A stretch of 7,519 bases of DNA from Halomonas chromatireducens (lineage in GTDB: Bacteria > Pseudomonadota > Gammaproteobacteria > Pseudomonadales > Halomonadaceae): the NCBI RefSeq assembly GCF_001545155.1, contig NZ_CP014226.1:1694600-1702118 (forward strand). The letters are read 5' to 3'. The notes below the pieces were generated by a model. It was not told the origin of the DNA and did not search any database. It saw nothing but the letters and a program-made list of their open reading frames with translations. Position 1 is the stretch's first letter; the number at the start of each line of letters is the position of its first letter. Made by a program: the position numbers and the translations under genes. Shown piece by piece: positions 1-5,131 of the stretch.

Positions 1-82
1 CTATGAAGAGAAGTGCAGTGCCATCATCCCGCTCGGTGATGACATGCGACTCCCATATCTTGTCGAAAAGCGTTTTTCCCAT
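1..82 (-). CDS. leuC: LeuC-type 3-isopropylmalate dehydratase large subunit, N-terminal fragment
   Basis: This is the first 27 codons of a minus-strand gene whose remainder lies beyond the left edge. Starting at the ATG at 82-80, the protein begins [14 protein letters not shown], then has DDGTALLFI. This is the conserved start of the LeuC/aconitase-family large subunit (E. coli LeuC begins MAKTLYEKLFDAHV and has a matching LLYID). LeuC with LeuD isomerises 2- to 3-isopropylmalate in leucine synthesis, using a 4Fe-4S cluster whose ligands would be outside the window. The ATG was chosen because family proteins start at exactly this point, and a weak AGG lies about 9 bases upstream at 94-92. The frame is open further upstream but that part has no LeuC similarity. 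The gene is divergent from groES with 89 bp between starts. The call rests on a short match, so a related isopropylmalate or homoaconitate dehydratase is possible. Confidence 0.72.
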   Translation of the reverse strand, partial: MGKTLFDKIWESHVITERDDGTALLFI

Positions 83-84
83 CG
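59..84 (+). promoter_or_regulatory. Weak candidate heat-shock (sigma-32) promoter for groESL
   Basis: CTTGTCG at 59-65 and TCCCATCG at 77-84, separated by 11 bases, partly resemble the sigma-32 elements CTTGAAA and CCCCATNT. It would start transcription near base 91, about 80 bases before groES. It lies inside the leuC start on the other strand, so the match may be coding coincidence. No better sigma-32 or sigma-70 promoter was seen between 83 and 171, and no CIRCE operator is present. Confidence 0.22.
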
Positions 85-90
85 CTGCCT

Positions 91-120
91 GCCTCGCTGT
101 CGTTGGCCTCGCTGTCGTTA
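91..120. repeat. 15-bp tandem duplication in the leuC-groES gap
   Basis: The 15-mer at 91-105 (GCCTCGCTGTCGTTG) is followed directly by the same sequence at 106-120 with only the last base changed. It lies in the short region that must carry the leuC ribosome binding site on one strand and the groES leader on the other. It is probably a slippage duplication, and no protein-binding function can be assigned. Confidence 0.85.
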
Positions 121-171
121 TTAGCCATGTCTTTAATCATGGCACTGCAAACCATCAGGAGAACGTGAGCA

Positions 172-465
172 ATGAACATCCGTCCCTTGCACGATCGCGT
201 CGTCGTCCGTCGCGTTGAAGAAGAGCAAAAAACCGCTGGCGGCATCGTGCTTCCGGGCAATGCCCAGGAAAAGCCGACTCGTGGCGAAGTGCTCGCCGTC
301 GGTAACGGCCGGATTCTCGACAGCGGCGATGTTCGCCCGCTGGACGTCAAGGTCGGCGATACCGTGATCTTCAAAGAAGGCTTCGGCGTAGAGAAGCAGA
401 AGATCGATGGTGAGGAAGTCCTGATCATGAGCGAGTCCGATATCCTCGCCGTTGTCGAAGGCTGA
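172..465 (+). CDS. groES: Co-chaperonin GroES (Hsp10)
   Basis: This 97-residue protein is the usual length for GroES, the heptameric cytoplasmic lid that caps GroEL and encloses folding substrates. It begins [14 protein letters not shown]. The mobile loop is at about residues 17-32, with the GroEL-contacting hydrophobic tripeptide IVL at 25-27 after TAGG. The core [13 protein letters not shown] and the C-terminal strand [17 protein letters not shown] are typical of the proteobacterial family. The ATG is preceded by AGGAGA at 157-162, 9 bases upstream, which fixes the start. groEL follows after 64 bp with no terminator between, so the two form the usual groESL operon. The gene is intact and its identity is not in doubt. 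Its promoter is unclear because only 89 bp separate it from the divergent leuC start. Confidence 0.98.
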   Translation: MNIRPLHDRVVVRRVEEEQKTAGGIVLPGNAQEKPTRGEVLAVGNGRILDSGDVRPLDVKVGDTVIFKEGFGVEKQKIDGEEVLIMSESDILAVVEG

Positions 466-523
466 GCCGCTCCTGCTCTTACCTCCTTTTTTCATACGAC
501 GTTCAAGAACTCACAGGAAGTAG

Positions 524-2173
<1,650 letters not shown>

Positions 2174-2215
2174 GCCAGCCAGCCCCCCAAGGCCTTACCG
2201 GCCTGCAAGACTGAG

Positions 2216-2246
2216 CAAGCCCCGCCACGTGCGGGGCTTGTTTTTT
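2216..2246 (+). terminator. Rho-independent terminator of groESL
   Basis: A perfect 10-bp stem (CAAGCCCCGC at 2216-2225 with GCGGGGCTTG at 2231-2240) has a 5-base loop and is followed by six Ts at 2241-2246. A smaller 5-bp hairpin (AGGCC / GGCCT, 2190-2204) precedes it. Its placement 43 bp after the groEL stop and 40 bp before trmJ shows that trmJ is a separate transcription unit. Confidence 0.93.
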
Positions 2247-2254
2247 GGTACCAT
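2246..2254 (+). promoter_or_regulatory. Possible extended -10 promoter for trmJ
   Basis: TGG followed by TACCAT (2246-2254) resembles an extended -10 element (TGnTATAAT). It would start transcription near 2261, giving a leader of about 25 bases. No matching -35 is visible, because that position falls in the groESL terminator stem. The call is based on need (trmJ lies just after a strong terminator) plus a partial motif. Confidence 0.28.
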
Positions 2255-2285
2255 CGCCGTTTTCAGACTCCTGCGACCCTGACTC

Positions 2286-3044
2286 ATGCTCGCCAATATT
2301 CGTATCGTACTGGTTCAGACCTATCACCCCGGCAACATCGGCGCCTCGGCGCGGGCCATGAAGACCATGGGCCTGACCAAGCTGGTGCTGGTCAACCCCC
2401 GCTGTTTTCCTGACCCAGAAGCCTCGCGCATGGCTGCCGGCGCCGAGGACGTGATCGACAATGCCAGGATCGTTAATTCCCTGGCCGAGGCCGTCAGTGA
2501 TTGCGTGCAGGTGGTCGGGGCCAGCGCACGGCTGCGCAGCCTGCCGCTGCCCCATTTCGACGAACCCGAGGCCATGGCACGCGAGCTGGTCGCCAACGCC
2601 GACGATCCGGTCGCCCTGGTCTTCGGCCGGGAGCGCTTCGGGTTGACCAACGACGAGATCCGCTGCTGCAGCCACCAGGTAAGCATTCCGGCCAATCCCG
2701 ACTATGGCATCCTCAATCTCGCCCAGGCGGTACAGGTGCTGGCCTACGAGACGTTCAACGCGTGGCGCCAGCAGCCCGAGAGCCTCTACCGACACCCCCG
2801 CCCCGCCGAGGAACGCCAGCCCACCCGCGAGCAGCTGGAGCACTTCCATGAGCACCTGGGTCGTGTCATGCGGCAGAGCGGTTTCTTGACGCAGCCCCAT
2901 GCCAGAACCGAAACCCAGCTCCAGGCCCTGTTCTCACGCGCACAACCCAGCCGCAAGGAGCTCTCGCTGCTGCGCGGCCTGCTCAGATCCTTGGAACCGG
3001 ACTCAACGGTGGCCCGCTCGACTTCCGAGGATGATCGGACGTGA
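2286..3044 (+). CDS. trmJ: tRNA (cytidine/uridine-32-2'-O-)-methyltransferase TrmJ
   Basis: This 252-residue cytoplasmic SPOUT-fold enzyme transfers a methyl group from SAM to the 2'-OH of tRNA position 32. The start MLANIRIVLVQTYHPGNIG closely follows E. coli TrmJ (MLQNIRIVLVETSHTGNMG). The three conserved SPOUT blocks are present: NIGASARAMKTMGL near residues 17-30, VALVFGRERFGLTNDE near 108-123, and the knot segment IPANPDYGILNLAQAVQV near 134-151. A helical C-terminal region (about 175-240) ending LLRGLLRSLEP matches the dimerising tail of the family. The final 14 or so residues are unconserved. No clear Shine-Dalgarno sequence lies before the ATG, but the start matches the family exactly. 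In many relatives trmJ is followed by iron-sulfur regulator genes. Here a repeat array begins right after the stop. Confidence 0.95.
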   Translation: MLANIRIVLVQTYHPGNIGASARAMKTMGLTKLVLVNPRCFPDPEASRMAAGAEDVIDNARIVNSLAEAVSDCVQVVGASARLRSLPLPHFDEPEAMARELVANADDPVALVFGRERFGLTNDEIRCCSHQVSIPANPDYGILNLAQAVQVLAYETFNAWRQQPESLYRHPRPAEERQPTREQLEHFHEHLGRVMRQSGFLTQPHARTETQLQALFSRAQPSRKELSLLRGLLRSLEPDSTVARSTSEDDRT

Positions 3045-3120
3045 GACTCCTACAGCGGCGTAGCACCGTCGGTGGAAAGTATCATGGTGGGAGCGCTCGG
3101 TTCGGCGCTCCGACTCTGCG

Positions 3121-3289
3121 TCGCGACTGGCGCCACCAGGCACCTCGGCGGAGGCCCCCCCATTGGCAGTGATCGCCAACGTCGGGCAACACCGCCGGGA
3201 GTCCTTCGGCCTCCAGTCGTGATCTGAAGATACTCCAACAGGGTGGTAATCGCCTGCCATGGCAACAGCTGTTGGAGCGCTGGTCTCCA
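3121..3289. repeat. Repeat unit A (169 bp)
   Basis: This unit begins TCGCGACTGGCGCCACCAGG and ends GGTCTCCA. Compared with unit B it has two substitutions (in the C-run near 3155-3161) and lacks 7 bases (TGGACAA) in the module-2 loop. Its module-2 stem pairs 3233-3241 with 3269-3277 perfectly. Confidence 0.92.
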
Positions 3290-3465
3290 TCGCGACTGGC
3301 GCCACCAGGCACCTCGGCGGAGGCCGCCACATTGGCAGTGATCGCCAACGTCGGGCAACACCGCCGGGAGTCCTTCGGCCTCCAGTCGTGATCTGAAGAT
3401 ACTCCAACAGGGTGGTAATCGCCTGCCATGGCTGGACAAAACAGCTGTTGGAGCGCTGGTCTCCA
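3290..3465. repeat. Repeat unit B (176 bp)
   Basis: This is the longest copy. Module-1 boundary stems are at 3293-3299 and 3382-3388, and module-2 stems are at 3402-3410 and 3445-3453. Near identity to unit A indicates a recent tandem duplication, or homogenisation by recombination or slippage. Confidence 0.92.
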
Positions 3466-3577
3466 TCGCGACTGGCGCCGCCAGGCGCCTCGGCGGAGGC
3501 CGCCACATTGGCAGTGATCGCCAACGTCGGGCAACACCGCCGGGAGTCCTTCGGCCTCCAGTCGCAATCTGAAGATG
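3466..3577. repeat. Repeat unit C (partial, module 1 only)
   Basis: Module 1 is repeated with two substitutions in its first 25 bases relative to unit B. After CCAGTCG the sequence diverges (CAATCTGAAGATG) and runs into the diverged right flank at 3578-3606 in place of a standard module 2. Confidence 0.9.
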
Positions 3578-3620
3578 CTCCTAGAGCGGCGTGGCACCGT
3601 TGGAGGAGAGGCTCGCTGTA

Positions 3621-3637
3621 TGGCATGGCGGATGCCA
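3621..3637. other. Small hairpin in the intergenic region
   Basis: A perfect 6-bp stem TGGCAT/ATGCCA (3621-3626 with 3632-3637) has a 5-base loop and no T tract. Around it, the stretch 3609-3730 has a 10-bp palindrome GGCGATCGCC (3677-3686) and a 5-bp hairpin CCTAA/TTAGG (3688-3702). No gene was recognised in that stretch. Confidence 0.5.
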
Positions 3638-3730
3638 GGAATAAACTAAGCGGCACAGCCTGGAAGTAGCGCCAACGGCGATCGCCTCCTAAACTCCTTA
3701 GGCTGGCATCACACACCTTTCATCTCCTTG

Positions 3731-3761
3731 TTGCCACACTGTCATCCAGGTGAGTGATAAA
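3731..3761 (+). promoter_or_regulatory. Candidate sigma-70 promoter for the intergenic small RNA
   Basis: TTGCCA (3731-3736) matches the -35 consensus at five of six bases. GATAAA (3756-3761) matches the -10 at four of six. The spacing of 19 bp is longer than ideal. It predicts a start near 3768, exactly at the first base of the first stem-loop of the proposed RNA. No GacA/UvrY-type site (TGTAAG-N6-CTTACA) was found upstream. Confidence 0.3.
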
Positions 3762-3767
3762 GGCTGT

Positions 3768-3909
3768 GTCCCCCAACGGGACGGGCAATGGATACTGCTG
3801 AGTGATACGACACGGATGCGAGCGGGCAGGAAGCCTGCCAGGGAGTGGTTAGGCATCCCGAGGATGCCCAGGGAGGACATGCGCCACGGGCTTTCCCGTG
3901 GCGTTCTTT
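3768..3909 (+). ncRNA. Candidate Csr/Rsm-family (CsrA-sequestering) small RNA
   Basis: This roughly 142-base stretch has the layout of RsmY/RsmZ/CsrB-type RNAs, which titrate the translational regulator CsrA/RsmA through GGA motifs in loops. Eight GGA triplets occur at 3779, 3790, 3814, 3829, 3842, 3862, 3872 and 3875. Key elements are the hairpin GTCCC/GGGAC (3768-3782), GGC-AGGAA-GCC (3825-3835, AGGAA in the loop), CCA-GGGAG-TGG (3838-3848, GGGA in the loop), GGCATCC-CGA-GGATGCC (3852-3868, GGA in the stem) and the single-stranded CAGGGAGGAC (3869-3878). A terminator follows directly. The GGA motifs and the terminator T-tract point to the same strand, and no plus-strand protein gene nearby needs that terminator. 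The family assignment is inferred from motif architecture only. Another structured RNA is possible. Confidence 0.45.
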
Positions 3910-3910
3910 A
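3881..3910 (+). terminator. Intrinsic terminator, plus strand, intergenic
   Basis: A perfect 9-bp stem (CGCCACGGG at 3882-3890 with CCCGTGGCG at 3895-3903) has a 4-base loop CTTT, followed by TTCTTTA. The T-rich side is on the plus strand only, so it does not look like the terminator of the minus-strand mazG gene. It lies about 840 bp after trmJ, which suggests a separate short plus-strand transcript. Confidence 0.75.
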
Positions 3911-4006
3911 TAGTAGCGCAGCATTATTTGGCCAGCCAATCTATTGAGGACAAGAGAAGTTGCTGACCATATCGATTCAGCGCCATCTCAGGCCCGCCCT
4001 CAGACG
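3911..4006. other. Short intergenic stretch downstream of the mazG fusion
   Basis: This contains a short palindrome TTGGCCAGCCAA (3928-3939) and a direct repeat CTCAG near 3988-4003. No convincing terminator for the minus-strand relA-mazG transcript was seen, and no gene was recognised. Confidence 0.4.
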
Positions 4007-4663
4007 CTACGGCAGCGTTTCCCATCCCGGCACACCACGACGAATCTGGCGTGAAAAGGCCGGGTCATCGTGGGCCTGATGCGCCCGCTCGACGATATTG
4101 CCCTTGTCCTCCAGCTCACTCAGCGCAAAACCCTGCCACAGGCCACCCATGGCAAAGGCATAATCAGGCAGCCTGTCGGTGACCAGCATCCGGTAGTCCA
4201 GCGGCAGCCCGGCACCAATACGGCGCGCCATGGCAAATATCAGGGTGCTGCAATTGGCGGTGATCGTATTGTAGAAACGGGGGCTATCGTGCAGATGGTT
4301 CGCCTCATCGACATAGGCGAGCAACAGCGAACGCATGGTGTGGCGAGGCATGGCGATACGAAATAGCCGAACCTGCTCGCCACGCACGTTACTGCGCAGG
4401 CGCACCGCATCGCGCTCGTCGCTGGCCACGATCGCCAGCTCGTACTGGCGGAAGAAACCGCCAATTTCGGAGAAGCGCTCCCCCCGCTGGCGTCGTACCT
4501 CCACCGAAAAGACCACGAAGTCCTCACCGCCAAAGCCGAAGGAGATCATCACATGGGCGATTCCCGGGCGCCCCCAGCTGGAAACGATCATGTCAACGGA
4601 GTCCAGCCGGTCGAGGTCATAGACGCGACGTTCCCAGCAGACTGTCGCATCATCGCGGGTTCG
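4007..4663 (-). other. DUF4105-derived half of the fusion
   Basis: Codons 157-374 form an essentially complete DUF4105 (PF13387-type) domain through to its usual C-terminal pattern (RAHQAHDDPAFSRQIRRGVPG). The family motif R-T-x-D-D-x-T-V-x-W-E starts exactly at the shared arginine where MazG similarity ends. The function of this domain is not established. Conserved His and Cys suggest a cysteine-hydrolase-like site, which is inference. Confidence 0.8.
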
Positions 4664-5131
4664 CGGCACGTCATCTAATACCGAATTCGCCGAACCGTCG
4701 GAGGCACGCTGGTCGCGCTCTTCGGCCTTGAGGCTTTCCCAGCGGCTGTTGACTAAATGCGTCTCAACCTGCTCGGCGCTGACGCCGGGCGGTCGGCGCG
4801 AAGCCAGGGTGCCCTCGGGAAAGACGTGGGGGTGGCGGCGCAGCATCTTGTCGGTGAGGATATGGACCACGTCATGAAAATCGAAGCGCTCCTCCTCCTT
4901 GCCGAAGCGACTGTAATAGACCACCTGGAACAGCAGATCGCCGAGCTCACCGGGCAACTCGCCGAAGGCACGCCGTTCGATGGCATCGGCGACCTCATAG
5001 GCCTCTTCCAGGGTATGAGGCACGATGGAATCCCAGTCCTGCTTGATGTCCCAGGGGCAGCCCTCTACCGGATCGCGCAGCACGGCCATCAGCGTGAGCA
5101 GATCGTCGATGCCGTAACGGCTCTCGCTCAT
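4007..5131 (-). CDS. MazG N-terminal domain fused in frame to a DUF4105 (Lnb-type) domain
   Basis: This 374-residue open frame is a composite. Residues 1-157 match the first half of MazG nucleoside triphosphate pyrophosphohydrolase: LRDPVEGCPWD, TLEEAYEVADAI (metal-site E42, E43), GELGDLLFQVVYY (E62, D65), RFDFHDV, RRHPHVFPEG and LDDVPR. The second MazG domain, which E. coli MazG (263 residues) uses for catalysis, is absent. From about R157 the protein matches DUF4105: WERRVYDLDRLDSVDM, IAHVMISFGFG (H193), FSVEVRRQRGE, FFRQYEL, ADERD-like SDERD, LRSNVRGE, FYNTITANCSTLIF (C294) and a normal family C-terminus. DUF4105 proteins usually have N-terminal membrane segments, which are missing here. 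The ATG overlaps the relA stop by 4 bp (ATGA), and AAGGGG lies 8 bases upstream, so translation is coupled to relA. It may be a real fusion or a chimera joined near 4655-4663. Confidence 0.85.
   Translation of the reverse strand: MSESRYGIDDLLTLMAVLRDPVEGCPWDIKQDWDSIVPHTLEEAYEVADAIERRAFGELPGELGDLLFQVVYYSRFGKEEERFDFHDVVHILTDKMLRRHPHVFPEGTLASRRPPGVSAEQVETHLVNSRWESLKAEERDQRASDGSANSVLDDVPRTRDDATVCWERRVYDLDRLDSVDMIVSSWGRPGIAHVMISFGFGGEDFVVFSVEVRRQRGERFSEIGGFFRQYELAIVASDERDAVRLRSNVRGEQVRLFRIAMPRHTMRSLLLAYVDEANHLHDSPRFYNTITANCSTLIFAMARRIGAGLPLDYRMLVTDRLPDYAFAMGGLWQGFALSELEDKGNIVERAHQAHDDPAFSRQIRRGVPGWETLP
4664..5131 (-). other. mazG: MazG-derived half of the fusion
   Basis: This stretch holds codons 1-156 of the composite gene. 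Its position directly after relA with a 4-bp overlap is the normal relA-mazG arrangement in gammaproteobacteria, so this half is in its native place and the MazG C-terminal half has been lost. An EcoRI-type GAATTC lies at about 4683-4688, inside sequence that still matches MazG. Confidence 0.85.

Larger units (their letters stand above)
3045..3608. repeat. Tandem array of a ~170-176 bp GC-rich palindromic unit
   Basis: The array starts immediately after the trmJ stop and contains two full units and one partial unit. Each unit has two structured modules. Module 1 (~98 bp) is bounded by CGACTGG and CCAGTCG and contains smaller hairpins such as TTGGC/GCCAA and GGAG/CTCC. Module 2 (45-52 bp) is bounded by CTCCAACAG and CTGTTGGAG. 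The flanks 3047-3075 and 3578-3606 are diverged module-2-like copies, agreeing at 25 of 29 positions. A separate perfect 7-bp hairpin (3090-3096 with 3105-3111) lies in the left flank. No open frame here looks like a protein, because the units are not a multiple of three and all frames are open through base composition. This fits an interspersed intergenic palindrome family (REP/BIME- or MITE-like) that has expanded locally. Confidence 0.9.

Noticed and set aside
139..168. Nine-codon upstream frame (MALQTIRRT) ending just before groES
   Set aside because: There is no ribosome site and no known groES leader peptide. It overlaps the groES Shine-Dalgarno and is likely chance.
83..171. CIRCE/HrcA operator for groESL
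   Set aside because: No TTAGCACTC-N9-GAGTGCTAA or close variant is present.
3090..3111. Intrinsic terminator for trmJ
   Set aside because: The 7-bp GC hairpin is perfect but has no T tract on either strand side.
3121..3577. CRISPR-like array
   Set aside because: The units are about 170 bp and abut each other with no unique spacers, and no cas genes are present.
3045..3608. Insertion sequence or transposon
   Set aside because: There is no transposase frame, and the terminal repeats belong to internal modules. At most it is a non-autonomous palindromic element, reported as a repeat.
3003..3716. Long minus-strand open frames (up to 237 codons) across the repeat array
   Set aside because: All three minus frames are open, the units (169 and 176 bp) are not multiples of three so the same DNA is read in different frames, and the proteins resemble nothing I recognise. 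This is high-GC repeat DNA, not coding sequence.
3750..3947. 65-codon plus-strand open frame over the candidate small RNA
   Set aside because: It starts in the promoter region and reads straight through the terminator hairpin, has no ribosome site, and its sequence is better explained by the stem-loops.
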